Shown here in pieces: positions 9,568 through 18,171 of a stretch of DNA of 64,000 nt. This DNA comes from Microcella alkaliphila. GTDB lineage: Bacteria; Actinomycetota; Actinomycetes; Actinomycetales; Microbacteriaceae. The stretch spans positions 124,001 through 188,000 of the forward strand of contig NZ_SGXT01000014.1 in the NCBI RefSeq assembly GCF_004216855.1, read 5' to 3'. Made by a program: the position numbers and the translations under genes. The notes under the pieces are model-generated. The model was not told the origin of the DNA and did no database searches. It saw nothing but the letters and a program-made list of their open reading frames with translations. The first letter of the stretch is position 1, and each line of letters starts with the position of its first letter.

Positions 9568-10956
9568 TCAGGCGAGCGCGTGCAGCAGGTCGGCGCGGGT
9601 CACGAGCCCGATCGGGTTGCCCCCGTCGAGCACGAGCAGGGTTTCGGGCGGAAGACCTCCTGCGCCACGCTCGCCGAAGCGTTCGCGGGCCTTCTCGAGG
9701 CTTTCGCCGGCTCCGATGACGGGCATAACCGGGCCCATGGCCGCGGTCACCGGGTCGCCCGGTGTTACGTCGCCCGAGGCGAGCGCACGCAACAGCCCGG
9801 CGGTCGACACCGAGCCCGCAACCTCGCCGAGCACGGGCGGCAGCTCGCCCGTGAGTACCGGCAGCGTCACTGCGCCGCCGTGCGCCTCGAGCGCCGCGAC
9901 CGCGTCGGCGACGGTGTGCTCGCGCCGCACGTGGGCGAGCGCGCGCAGCGGCTCGCCGAGCAGGTCGCGCACCGTCGGTGTGCCTGCGGGCGCCGCGAAG
10001 CCGTGCGCGCGCATCCACCGGTCGTTGAAGATCTTGCCGAGGTAGCCACGCCCGCCGTCGGGAAGCAGCACGACGACAACGTCGTCGGGGCCGAGCTCGC
10101 GGGCGACCTCGAGGGCGCCGACGGCCGCCATGCCGCACGAACCGCCGACGAGCAGCCCCTCTTCGCGAGCAAGCCGCACGGTCATGTCGAACGAGTCCTG
10201 GTCGCTGACGGCCACGATGCGGTCGGTGACGGACGGGTCGTAGGCGCCCGGCCAGAAGTCTTCGCCGACGCCCTCGACGAGGTAGGGGCGCCCGGTGCCG
10301 CCCGAGTAGACGCTGCCGACGGGGTCGACGCCGACGATCTGCACGCGGCCGCCCTCACGGTCGGCGCTGATCTCGCGCAGGTAGCGCCCGGTGCCGGTGA
10401 TGGTGCCGCCCGTGCCGACGCCGGTGACGAAGTGCGTCACCCGGCCGTCGGTGTCGCGCCAGATCTCGGGGCCGGTGGTCTCGTAGTGGCTGCGCGGCCC
10501 GTTCGGGTTCGCGTACTGGTTCGGCTTGAAGGCGCCCGGAATCTCGCGCGCGAGCCGGTCGCTCACCGAGTAGTACGACTCGGGGTCGTCGGGTGCGACG
10601 GCCGTCGGCGTCACGACGATCTCGGCGCCGTAGGCGGTCAAGACGTTGCGCTTGTCTTCGCCCACCTTGTCGGGCAGCACGAACACGCACTTGTAGCCGC
10701 GCTGCTGAGCGACAAGGGCAAGGCCGACGCCCGTGTTGCCGCTCGTCGGCTCGACGATCGTGCCGCCGGGCTTCAACAGCCCGTCGCGCTCGGCCGCGTC
10801 GATGATGCGGATCGCGATGCGGTCTTTCGACGACCCTCCGGGGTTCAGATACTCGACCTTCGCGAGCACGGTGGCGCTGATTCCCTCGGTGACCCTGTTG
10901 AGGCGGAGGAGGGGCGTGTCGCCGATCAGGTCGGTGATCGCGGCGGCGTATTTCAT
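9568..10956 (-). CDS. cbs: Cystathionine beta-synthase
   Basis: PLP-dependent condensation of serine and homocysteine. The 462-residue protein has a fold-type II catalytic domain with IGDTPLLRL near residue 11, the PLP lysine in NPGGSSKDR (Lys44), and the phosphate loop TSGNTGVGL. A C-terminal regulatory region of two CBS motifs covers roughly residues 335-462. I prefer the ATG at 10956; an in-frame GTG 6 nt upstream is possible. It heads a two-gene unit with the cystathionine gamma-enzyme. Confidence 0.93.
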   Translation of the reverse strand: MKYAAAITDLIGDTPLLRLNRVTEGISATVLAKVEYLNPGGSSKDRIAIRIIDAAERDGLLKPGGTIVEPTSGNTGVGLALVAQQRGYKCVFVLPDKVGEDKRNVLTAYGAEIVVTPTAVAPDDPESYYSVSDRLAREIPGAFKPNQYANPNGPRSHYETTGPEIWRDTDGRVTHFVTGVGTGGTITGTGRYLREISADREGGRVQIVGVDPVGSVYSGGTGRPYLVEGVGEDFWPGAYDPSVTDRIVAVSDQDSFDMTVRLAREEGLLVGGSCGMAAVGALEVARELGPDDVVVVLLPDGGRGYLGKIFNDRWMRAHGFAAPAGTPTVRDLLGEPLRALAHVRREHTVADAVAALEAHGGAVTLPVLTGELPPVLGEVAGSVSTAGLLRALASGDVTPGDPVTAAMGPVMPVIGAGESLEKARERFGERGAGGLPPETLLVLDGGNPIGLVTRADLLHALA

Positions 10957-11099
10957 GCACACGAGCCTACCGGCGGCCCGGATGCACGCGGCCCGTCCCA
11001 GCGTCTGCCAACGTCTGGTGGGAGAATAAGAGAGTGCGTGCCATCGCGTGGTGCGCGCAGCACCCCGCCCCGAGCATCCTGTACCCGTTGGAGACGTCC

Positions 11100-11780
11100 G
11101 TGACGAACGACGAGAGCCTCACCGTCAAGCAGCAGCGCGAGAAGCGCCGTGCCGAGAAGGTGGCCGCCCTGAAGGCGAAGCAGAAGAAAGAGAAGCGCGG
11201 GCGGCTGATCGCCATCGTGCTCTCGGCCACCGCCGTCGTGGCCGTCCTCGGCATCGTCATCACCGTCGTCGTGTCGAACGCCACGCGGCCCGAGCCGCAG
11301 GTTCCGTTAACCGCGGCCGAGCGCGCGGCGATCGAGATCGAGGGGGAAGAGCTGTTCCCCGGCCTCGACCCGACGCACACCACCGACCCGGTGCAGTACG
11401 ACGTCATGCCGCCCGCCGGCGGACCGCACAACCCATCGTGGCTGAACTGCGGCGTCTACGAGGAGGAGCAGCCCGTCGAGTACGCCGTGCACTCGCTCGA
11501 GCACGGCGCCGTGTGGCTCGCCTACGACCCCGACCAGATCTCGGACGAGCAGCTGACCGAACTGCGCCGCCTCGCCCCGGACCGCCACGCGATCGTCTCG
11601 CCGATCGCGGGCCTCGAGTCGCCGATCATCGCGAGCGCCTGGGGTGCGCGCGTGCAGGTCGACGAGCCGGGCGACGAGCGCATCGGCCAGTTCATCGACA
11701 AGTACTGGCTGTCGCCCGCCGCCCCCGAGCCGGGCGCGCTGTGCTCGAACGCCCTCGACGGCCCCGGACGGGTCAGCTAG
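11100..11780 (+). CDS. DUF3105 membrane-anchored protein
   Basis: Function unknown. A highly basic N-terminus (QQREKRRAEKVAALKAKQ), one membrane helix at about residues 36-58, then an extracytoplasmic DUF3105 domain recognised by YDVMPPAGGPHNPSWLNCG, YAVHSLEHGAVWLAYDPD and the ending PGALCSNALDG. Two Cys residues in the domain may form a disulfide. I chose the GTG at 11100 because GGAG lies 6 nt upstream; the in-frame GTG at 11034 lacks such a site. It is followed 2 nt later by a DUF305 gene, a pairing that recurs in actinobacteria. Confidence 0.85.
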   Translation: MTNDESLTVKQQREKRRAEKVAALKAKQKKEKRGRLIAIVLSATAVVAVLGIVITVVVSNATRPEPQVPLTAAERAAIEIEGEELFPGLDPTHTTDPVQYDVMPPAGGPHNPSWLNCGVYEEEQPVEYAVHSLEHGAVWLAYDPDQISDEQLTELRRLAPDRHAIVSPIAGLESPIIASAWGARVQVDEPGDERIGQFIDKYWLSPAAPEPGALCSNALDGPGRVS

Positions 11781-11782
11781 CC

Positions 11783-12481
11783 ATGAGTGAGGCGGGCGCG
11801 TCAGGCGAGACGACCGCGAACGGCGGTCAGTCGGCACGGCTGCGGCTGCTGCTGGGCGGCGCCGTGCTGGTGCTGGTCGCGCTCGTGGCGGGCGTGCTGC
11901 TCGGCCGCGTGACGGCGCCGACCGCGGGCGGGCCGATCCCGTCGAACACGAGCGCCGAAGCCGGCTTCTCGCGCGACATGCAGACGCACCACACGCAGGC
12001 CGTCGAGATGGCGCTGCTCGTGCGCGACCGTTCCGACAGCGACGACATTCGCCTCCTCGCGCTCGACATGGCGACCGCGCAGATGCAGCAGATCGGCCAG
12101 ATGGCCGCGTGGCTGCAGCTGTGGGGGCTGCCGGCCGCGTCGCCCGAGCCGAGCATGACGTGGATGACCCGCCCCGCCTTCGACGGCGGAAGCCACGAGT
12201 CGCACGACGGCACGGCCGAGCACTCGCACGTGCCCGGCGAGCCGATGCCGGGGCTCGCGACCCCCGAGCAGATGCAGCAGCTGCGCGACGCCGACGGCGT
12301 CGAAGCCGAGCGCCTCTTCCTTGAGCTGATGATCGCCCACCATCAGGGGGGCGTCGAGATGGCGGCCGCCGTGATCGAGCGCAGCGAGCATCCCGTCGTT
12401 CTCGACCTCGCGGGCGGAATGGTGCGCGTGCAGCAGAGCGAACTCGACTACATGACCGAGCTGCTCGAGGCCCGCCGCTAA
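11783..12481 (+). CDS. DUF305 family protein, membrane anchored
   Basis: A 232-residue protein with one N-terminal membrane segment (about residues 22-41) and an extracytoplasmic four-helix domain that contains two internal repeats with twin histidines: MQTHHTQAVEMA and MIAHHQGGVEMA. Several His/Met residues (for example SHESHDGTAEHSH) suggest metal binding, perhaps copper, but that is inference. It is cotranscribed with the DUF3105 gene. Its stop codon overlaps the stop of the convergent ABC exporter by 4 bp. Confidence 0.87.
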   Translation: MSEAGASGETTANGGQSARLRLLLGGAVLVLVALVAGVLLGRVTAPTAGGPIPSNTSAEAGFSRDMQTHHTQAVEMALLVRDRSDSDDIRLLALDMATAQMQQIGQMAAWLQLWGLPAASPEPSMTWMTRPAFDGGSHESHDGTAEHSHVPGEPMPGLATPEQMQQLRDADGVEAERLFLELMIAHHQGGVEMAAAVIERSEHPVVLDLAGGMVRVQQSELDYMTELLEARR

Positions 12482-14349
12482 TCCTCGGTGAGCGGCGCCT
12501 GGTCGGTGCGCTGCTGCTCGACGAGGGTGGCGTAGAGCCCGCCGAGCGCCAACAGTTCGGCGTGCGTGCCGCTCTCGACGATGCGCCCCGCGTCGAGCAC
12601 GTGAATCACGTCTGCCCCCACCACGGTCGGCAGCCGGTGCGCGATCGCGACGGTCGTGCGGCCGCGCGCGGCGGCATCCAGCGCCCGCTGCACGATGCGC
12701 TCCGACGTCGAGTCGAGCGCGCTCGTCGCCTCGTCGAGCACCAGCACCGGCGGGTCCTTCAACAGCACGCGCGCGATGGCGATGCGCTGCTTCTCGCCGC
12801 CCGACAGCCGGTAGCCGCGCTCGCCGACGACGGTGTCGTACCCCTCGGGGAACGAGTGAATCGTGTCGTGGATGTTCGCCGCACGGCAGGCCGCCTCCAG
12901 CTCCGCCTCGCTCGCCTCCGGCTTCGCGTAGCGCAGGTTCTCGGCGATGGAGGCGTGGAACAGGTAGGTCTCCTGGCTCACGATGCCGACCTCCGCAATC
13001 AGGGATGCGCGGCGCAGCTCCCGCACGTCGACCCCGGCGAACAGCACCCTCCCTTCGCTCGCCTCGTACAGCCGCGGGATCAGGTACGAGATGGTGGTCT
13101 TGCCCGCCCCCGACGGGCCGACGAACGCCACGAACTGCCCGGGCTCGACGGCGAACGACACAGTGTCGAGTGTGGGCGGCCCGTCGCCGGCCTCGGCGTC
13201 GGGGTAGCGGAAGGTGACCGACTCGAACCGGATGCTGCCGACGGAATCGCGCGGAGCATCCACCGCGCGGTCCGTCTCCGTGATCGACGGAACCAGGTCG
13301 AGGTACTCGAAAATGCGGGCGAACAGCGCGGCGGAGGTTTGCAGGTCGAGCGCGACCCGCATGAGGCCGAGCAGCGGGAACGTGAGGCGGGCCTGCACCG
13401 TCGTGAAGGCGACGAGCGTGCCCGCGGTGACGGCGATATCCGCCTCGATGAGGAACGCCGCCGCGAGGTACACGACCGCGGGGATCACGCTCAGAAAGAC
13501 GTTGACGAGCGCGAAGAACCACTGCCCCGACATCTGCAGCTGCACCTGCAGACGGCGCTGCACGGCGTTCTCGTCGCGGTAGCGGTCGACCTCGGCCTGC
13601 TGCCGGTCGAAGCTCTTGGCGAGCAGGATGCCCGAGACGCTCAGGGCTTCCTGCGTGATCGCGGTCATGTCGCTCAGCGACTCCTGCGTCCTCCCCGCGA
13701 TCTTGGCGCGCACGATGCCGACCCGGCGCTGGGCGGCGACGAGTGCGGGCAGCAGCACGACCGCGACGAGGGTGAGCTGCCACGACAGCAGCAGCATGGC
13801 GACGAACGCCGCGATCACGGTAACGGTGTTGCCGATGACGCTCGAGACCGTGTTCGACAACACGCTCGCGACACCGCCGACGTCATTCTGCAGGCGCGAC
13901 TGGATGACGCCCGTCTTCGTGCGGGTGAAGAACGCCAACTCCATTTGCTGCAAGTGCGCGAACAGCTTCACGCGCAGCTCGGCCATGACGCTGTTGCCGA
14001 CGGTCGCCGTCAGATACGTCTGGCCGATTCCGAGACCGGCGCTGAGCATCCACAACAGCACCATGAGGCCGACCAGCTGCACGAGCAGGGGGATGTTCGG
14101 CGCGCCCTCCGGAGGGAACAGCCCCTCGTCGAAGGCGCGCTGGGTGAGCAGCGGCGGCAGCACGCTGAGCCCCGCGCTGACGAGCACGAGCGCGATCGTG
14201 ACGGCGAGCGTCACCCGGTGCGGGCGAAACAGCTCGGCGATCCGCCCGAGCAGGTTCGGGATGCGCGGGGCGGCCGCGTTCTCGGCCCGCTGCGCGTCGA
14301 CGTCGCCGCTCGACACACGGAAACCCCGGCGGCCACCACCCATGCTCAT
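12478..14349 (-). CDS. ABC transporter ATP-binding/permease half-exporter
   Basis: A 623-residue half-transporter of the lipid/multidrug exporter class. An N-terminal six-helix membrane domain spans about residues 45-340. It is followed by a nucleotide-binding domain with Walker A GPSGAGKTT, Q-loop SQETYLF, signature LSGGEKQRIAIARV, Walker B VLVLDEATSALD and H-loop AIAHRLPT. It would act as a homodimer since no partner is adjacent. The substrate is unknown. The start codon lies in the loop of an inverted repeat (14320-14381) shared with the end of the upstream importer operon. Confidence 0.92.
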   Translation of the reverse strand: MSMGGGRRGFRVSSGDVDAQRAENAAAPRIPNLLGRIAELFRPHRVTLAVTIALVLVSAGLSVLPPLLTQRAFDEGLFPPEGAPNIPLLVQLVGLMVLLWMLSAGLGIGQTYLTATVGNSVMAELRVKLFAHLQQMELAFFTRTKTGVIQSRLQNDVGGVASVLSNTVSSVIGNTVTVIAAFVAMLLLSWQLTLVAVVLLPALVAAQRRVGIVRAKIAGRTQESLSDMTAITQEALSVSGILLAKSFDRQQAEVDRYRDENAVQRRLQVQLQMSGQWFFALVNVFLSVIPAVVYLAAAFLIEADIAVTAGTLVAFTTVQARLTFPLLGLMRVALDLQTSAALFARIFEYLDLVPSITETDRAVDAPRDSVGSIRFESVTFRYPDAEAGDGPPTLDTVSFAVEPGQFVAFVGPSGAGKTTISYLIPRLYEASEGRVLFAGVDVRELRRASLIAEVGIVSQETYLFHASIAENLRYAKPEASEAELEAACRAANIHDTIHSFPEGYDTVVGERGYRLSGGEKQRIAIARVLLKDPPVLVLDEATSALDSTSERIVQRALDAAARGRTTVAIAHRLPTVVGADVIHVLDAGRIVESGTHAELLALGGLYATLVEQQRTDQAPLTED

Positions 14350-14381
14350 GCGCTGAGCCTAAGTGGGGCCACCGGGGTTTC
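14320..14381 (-). terminator. Inverted repeat bracketing the exporter start codon
   Basis: GAAACCCCGGCGGC (14320-14333) pairs with GCCACCGGGGTTTC (14368-14381), 13 of 14 positions. In the minus-strand transcript it follows the permease gene that ends at 14396 and encloses the ATG of the exporter at 14349. It can serve as the importer operon's terminator and may hide the exporter start in read-through mRNA. Confidence 0.55.
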
Positions 14382-14395
14382 TGCTGAGGTTCGGA

Positions 14396-15352
14396 CTAGC
14401 CCTTCGTCGAGCCCGCCAGCAGGCCGCGCACGAAGTAGCGCTGCAGGCTGAAGAACACGATCAACGGCACCACCAGCGAGATGAATGCCGCGGCGGGCAG
14501 GCGCTCCTGGTTGCGGCCGAAGTTACCGACCAGCTCGGCCAGGCGTTGCGTCAGTGGCGCGACGTCGACCGTGCCGCCCGAGAACACGAGCGCCACCAGC
14601 AGATCGTTCCAGACCCAGAGGAACTGGAAGATGCCGATCGACGCGAGCGCCGGAAGCGACAGCGGGATGATGATGCGGAAGAAGATCTGCGTGTGGTTCG
14701 CACCGTCCACGCGCGCCGCCTCGATCACCTCGCCGGGGATCTCAGAGATGAAGTTGTGCAGCAGGAAAATACACAACGGCAGACCGAAGATCGTGTGCGC
14801 GATCCACACCGCCGGGAAGGTGCCTGAGATGCCGAGCACCTGCGAGAAGATCTGCAGCAGGGGCACGAGCGCCATCTGCAGGGGAACGATCTGCAACGCG
14901 AAGACGAGCACGAACATCGCGCCGGCGCCCTTGAACTTGATCCACGCGAACGCGTACGCGGCCATCGTCGCGATCGCGATCGGGAAGATCGCGGCCGGGA
15001 TGGCGATCACGAGCGAGTTGACGAAGTACTGCCCGAGGTTGGCGCTGGATGCGCCGGATGCGAACAGCACGTCGGCGTAGTTGTCGAACGTGAACGACGG
15101 GTTCACGAACCAGGTCCACCAGCCGGTCGTGCGGATCTCGGTCGGGGTACGAATCGACGAGACCAGGAGGCCGAACGTCGGGATCGTCCAGATCACCGCG
15201 ATGACGATCGCCGCCGCCGTCGCCCAGGGGCTCGTCAGCTTCTCTTTCGACTTGCGGAACTGGCGAGCGACCGCACCCTCGGCGGTGTAGTCGTTGCGCT
15301 GACCAAGCGGGCGGTCGAGCTTCGCCTCAGCCTTCTCCACTGCCTCGGTCAT
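14396..15352 (-). CDS. Carbohydrate ABC transporter permease, MalG/AglG family
   Basis: A 318-residue inner permease subunit with six predicted membrane helices. The cytoplasmic EAA loop EAARVDGANHTQIFFRI, which docks on the ATPase, is intact. It overlaps the upstream permease by 4 bp (ATGA). No ATPase gene is nearby, so the complex presumably uses a shared MsiK-type ATPase encoded elsewhere, as is usual in actinobacteria. The resemblance is closest in style to alpha-glucoside (AglEFG) systems, but the substrate is not proven by the sequence. Confidence 0.9.
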   Translation of the reverse strand: MTEAVEKAEAKLDRPLGQRNDYTAEGAVARQFRKSKEKLTSPWATAAAIVIAVIWTIPTFGLLVSSIRTPTEIRTTGWWTWFVNPSFTFDNYADVLFASGASSANLGQYFVNSLVIAIPAAIFPIAIATMAAYAFAWIKFKGAGAMFVLVFALQIVPLQMALVPLLQIFSQVLGISGTFPAVWIAHTIFGLPLCIFLLHNFISEIPGEVIEAARVDGANHTQIFFRIIIPLSLPALASIGIFQFLWVWNDLLVALVFSGGTVDVAPLTQRLAELVGNFGRNQERLPAAAFISLVVPLIVFFSLQRYFVRGLLAGSTKG

Positions 15353-16332
15353 CGGATCTCCTTCTGCTTGCGCATGACGCGAACGTTGTAGATGACGATC
15401 GGGAGGACCATCACGAACAGGATCAACGCGAGCGCCGAACCCTGACCGATCTCACCGCGGTTGAACGCCTGCGTGTACATCTCGTTGGCGACGACCGAGG
15501 TGCCGAACTGGCCACCGGTCATCGCCCGGACGATGTCGAACACCTTCAGGGTGGCGATCGAAATCGTCGTGATGACGACCACGAGGGTGCCGCGGATACC
15601 CGGGAGCGTCACGTTGAGGAACTGCTGCCACGCGTTGGCGCCGTCGAGACGGGCGGCTTCGGTGATCTCGACCGGAACGCCCTTGATCGCGGCCGAGAGC
15701 AGCACCATCGCGAAACCGGTCTGGATCCAGACCATCACGACGATCAGGAAGAACGTGTTCCACGGCGAGTTCTGCAAGAACTGCTGCGGTTCGCCGCCGA
15801 ACCAGACGATGAGCTGGTTCAGGATGCCGATCTGTTCACCGAAGCCTTGCTCGCGGTACTCGTACACGAAGCGCCAGATGATGCCGGCACCGACGAACGA
15901 GATCGCCATCGGCATGAACACGAGCGACTTCAGGATCTTTTCGCCGTGCGACTTGTCGATGAAGATCGCGTAGGCGAGGCCGAAAATGGTCGACAGGGTG
16001 GGAACGAGGGCCACCCAGATGAGGGTGTTGACGAGCACCGTGATGATCTCGGGCTGCGTGAACATCCACTCGTAGTTCGTGAGGCCCACCCACTCACGAC
16101 CGGAGCGGTTCGTGAACGAGAGGTAGATCGTGCGGATCGCGGGGTAGATGAGACCGATCGCGAGCAGGATCATCGCCGGCGACACGAAGGCGAGAAGCTG
16201 CCAGAAGTCTCGGCCCTTTTTCGGGGCCCGGTCGGCGAGGAAGAGGACGATTCCGACGACTGCGGCGAAGGCCACAAGGCCGACGACCATGACGCCGAAT
16301 TTGTCGAATAAGTCAGCCCAGAAAGCAGTCAT
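15349..16332 (-). CDS. Carbohydrate ABC transporter permease, MalF/AglF family
   Basis: A 327-residue permease with an N-terminal pair of membrane helices, a periplasmic segment of moderate length, and the EAA loop EAARLDGANAWQQFLNVTLP. It partners the MalG-type subunit encoded immediately downstream with a 4-bp overlap. It is separated from the binding-protein gene by 104 bp that contain a strong hairpin. Confidence 0.9.
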   Translation of the reverse strand: MTAFWADLFDKFGVMVVGLVAFAAVVGIVLFLADRAPKKGRDFWQLLAFVSPAMILLAIGLIYPAIRTIYLSFTNRSGREWVGLTNYEWMFTQPEIITVLVNTLIWVALVPTLSTIFGLAYAIFIDKSHGEKILKSLVFMPMAISFVGAGIIWRFVYEYREQGFGEQIGILNQLIVWFGGEPQQFLQNSPWNTFFLIVVMVWIQTGFAMVLLSAAIKGVPVEITEAARLDGANAWQQFLNVTLPGIRGTLVVVITTISIATLKVFDIVRAMTGGQFGTSVVANEMYTQAFNRGEIGQGSALALILFVMVLPIVIYNVRVMRKQKEIR

Positions 16333-16374
16333 GCCGGGTAAACCTCCATTGGTTTGAGGCCACGCTACCTGACG

Positions 16375-16412
16375 ACTCGGCCCACCGAGAAGTGTTTCCC
16401 GGTGGGCCGAGT
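16375..16412 (-). terminator. Hairpin between binding-protein and permease genes
   Basis: Perfect 13-bp stem ACTCGGCCCACCG / CGGTGGGCCGAGT with a 12-nt loop in the only gap of the operon. It has no T-run. It likely gives partial termination or 3'-end protection so that binding protein exceeds permease. Confidence 0.65.
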
Positions 16413-16436
16413 TCAGGTGGTGATCAGCGGGTCAGA

Positions 16437-17813
16437 TCAGCGGGGGAAAGTCCCGTCGATGAAGGTGACAAGCTGGTCGGTGGTGAGCTCTCCGAGCACC
16501 CAGTCCGTCATGCCGGTCCAGAACGAGCTGGTGCCGACGGCGGCGGGCATGAGGTCAGAGCCGTCGAAGCGGAACACCGTGTTCGGGTCCTGCAGGATCT
16601 CGATCGACTGCACCGCGAGCGGCGAGCTGGCGAGCTGCGGGTCAAGACCCTGGTTTGCCGAGATCACACCGCCGAGGGCAATGCGGTTGTTCGCCCAGGT
16701 GTCGCTCGACAGGTAGGCCTGCACGGCCGCCGTGGCGTCGTCGCTGTTGAAGGCGGCCACGAACTCGCCACCACCGGTGACGGCGAAGCCGTCCTCGGCG
16801 TTGATCGGCGGGGTCAGGAAGGCCCAGACGTCACCATCCGGCGCGACGGTCACGTCGTCACCCCACTGGGCCTCGTAGAACGATGCCTGGCGGTGCAGCG
16901 AGCAGTTGCCGTCGAGGATCTGGAGACCAGCGTCCTGGAAGGTGGTCGAGACGATCGAGCTCACGCCACCGAAACCGCCGTTGACGAATTCAGGGTTGAG
17001 CATGATGTCGCCCACGAGGTTGATCGAGTCGACGATCTCGGGGTCGGCGAACAGGGTGTCACCGGCGACCCACGCGTCGTAGGTCTCGGGGCCGGCGAGA
17101 CGCAGCACGGCGTCCTCGACCCAGTCGGTGCCAACCCAGCCGGTCGCGTCACCCGAGCCGAAGCCGACACACCAGGGGCGGTATGCGCCCTCGTTGCGCT
17201 CGGTCATCTGCTCGGTCAGGGCGACCATCTCGTCCCACGTGGTGGGAACTTCGTAGCCGTTCTCAGCGAAGTCGCTCGGCGAGTACCAGACGTAGCCCTT
17301 GACGCTCGCCATGAGGGGGGCGGCGTAGAAGGTGCCGTCGACGGTGCCGTAGCCCTTCCACGACTCGCTCCAGAACTCGTCGACGTTCGCCTCGACGGCC
17401 TCGGGGGCCGGCACGACGTAGCCGTCTTCGATCAGGCGCTGCAGAAGGCCCGGCTGCGGGATGATCATCAGGTCGGGCGCGTCGCCGGCGGCCGCACGCA
17501 CGTTGATCTGCGTCTCGGCCTCCTGCGTTCCGACGTAGTTGATCGTGATGCCGGTGCAGTCTTCGAAGTCGGACCAGCTCGTCACGAGGTTGTCGGCCTC
17601 GACGTCGATGATGGTCGCGTAGATCTCGACCGTCTGGCCCGAGAACTCGCCGTACTGCTCGTACTCGGCACAGTTGGCGTCGCCGCCACCGGTGCCGCCG
17701 TTGCCGCCGGGCGCCGGGGTCTCGGAGTCGGCGGCACAGCCGGCAAGAACCAGGCTGAAAGCGCCGATCGCCGCTGCCGGCAGAAGGAGCCGGCGTCGGA
17801 GGGTGGAACTCAT
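16437..17813 (-). CDS. Sugar-binding lipoprotein of an AglE-like ABC importer
   Basis: A 458-residue extracellular solute-binding protein (family 1). The signal peptide MSSTLRRRLLLPAAA ends in lipobox LAGC. After a Gly-rich linker the mature part has ATIIDVEADNLVTSWSDFE and NYVGTQEAETQI, typical of alpha-glucoside-type binding proteins. The ATG at 17813 is chosen because AGGAGG lies 5-6 nt upstream; the ATG at 17828 is upstream of that site and is therefore unlikely. It is the first gene of an operon divergent from a LacI regulator. Confidence 0.9.
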   Translation of the reverse strand: MSSTLRRRLLLPAAAIGAFSLVLAGCAADSETPAPGGNGGTGGGDANCAEYEQYGEFSGQTVEIYATIIDVEADNLVTSWSDFEDCTGITINYVGTQEAETQINVRAAAGDAPDLMIIPQPGLLQRLIEDGYVVPAPEAVEANVDEFWSESWKGYGTVDGTFYAAPLMASVKGYVWYSPSDFAENGYEVPTTWDEMVALTEQMTERNEGAYRPWCVGFGSGDATGWVGTDWVEDAVLRLAGPETYDAWVAGDTLFADPEIVDSINLVGDIMLNPEFVNGGFGGVSSIVSTTFQDAGLQILDGNCSLHRQASFYEAQWGDDVTVAPDGDVWAFLTPPINAEDGFAVTGGGEFVAAFNSDDATAAVQAYLSSDTWANNRIALGGVISANQGLDPQLASSPLAVQSIEILQDPNTVFRFDGSDLMPAAVGTSSFWTGMTDWVLGELTTDQLVTFIDGTFPR

Positions 17814-17920
17814 GTGTTTCCTCCTCATTGAGGGTCGGACGTCGGCGTCGAGTGCGCCGCACGTGGGTTGGTGCAGGTGACGGGCCCAGGCCCCCTCTTC
17901 GCCGTTTCACGTCGTCGTAG

Positions 17921-17932
17921 GGAACCGGTTCC
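17921..17932. promoter_or_regulatory. LacI operator for the importer operon
   Basis: Perfect palindrome GGAACCGGTTCC about 108 bp before the binding-protein ATG, in the 358-bp divergent region 17814-18171. It matches the second site at 18066-18079 and is a likely target of the adjacent LacI protein. I could not define the importer's own -10 element with confidence. Confidence 0.7.
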
Positions 17933-18065
17933 AGGTGGAACGTTACGTCAGCAACCACGGCCGCGCAACCGCCTATTCGCGCGCCGTTATCGATCCGTTG
18001 TGGAACGCTCATCGAGCATCCAGACGGATGCACAGGGCTGAGCCCCCGACACGCACCGGAATTTC

Positions 18066-18103
18066 TGGCACCGGTTCCAGACCGCCCAGATTTTGGCTAC
18101 ACT
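18066..18103 (+). promoter_or_regulatory. Operator and promoter of the LacI gene
   Basis: TGGCACCGGTTCCA (18066-18079) is a near-perfect palindrome that shares its core with 17921-17932. It overlaps a weak -35 (TTCCAG, 18075-18080) placed 17 bp before TACACT (18098-18103). This fits autorepression. Confidence 0.55.
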
Positions 18104-18171
18104 CCGGATGCATACGTGACGCGGCGAGGCGAGCCGCGCGCAACCGGCGTCCAATGGAGGACCGACGAGGC

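Noticed and set aside
11034-11099. Longer N-terminus of the DUF3105 protein
   Set aside because: The upstream GTG has no Shine-Dalgarno and the added residues do not resemble the family, while GTG 11100 has GGAG at 6 nt.
12478-12481. 4-bp overlap of convergent stop codons as a regulatory device
   Set aside because: Such overlaps are frequent in compact GC-rich genomes, and nothing further points to a function.
12562-14451. 629-residue open frame opposite the ABC exporter
   Set aside because: Antisense shadow of a high-GC gene; Arg/Asp/His-rich translation with no domain.
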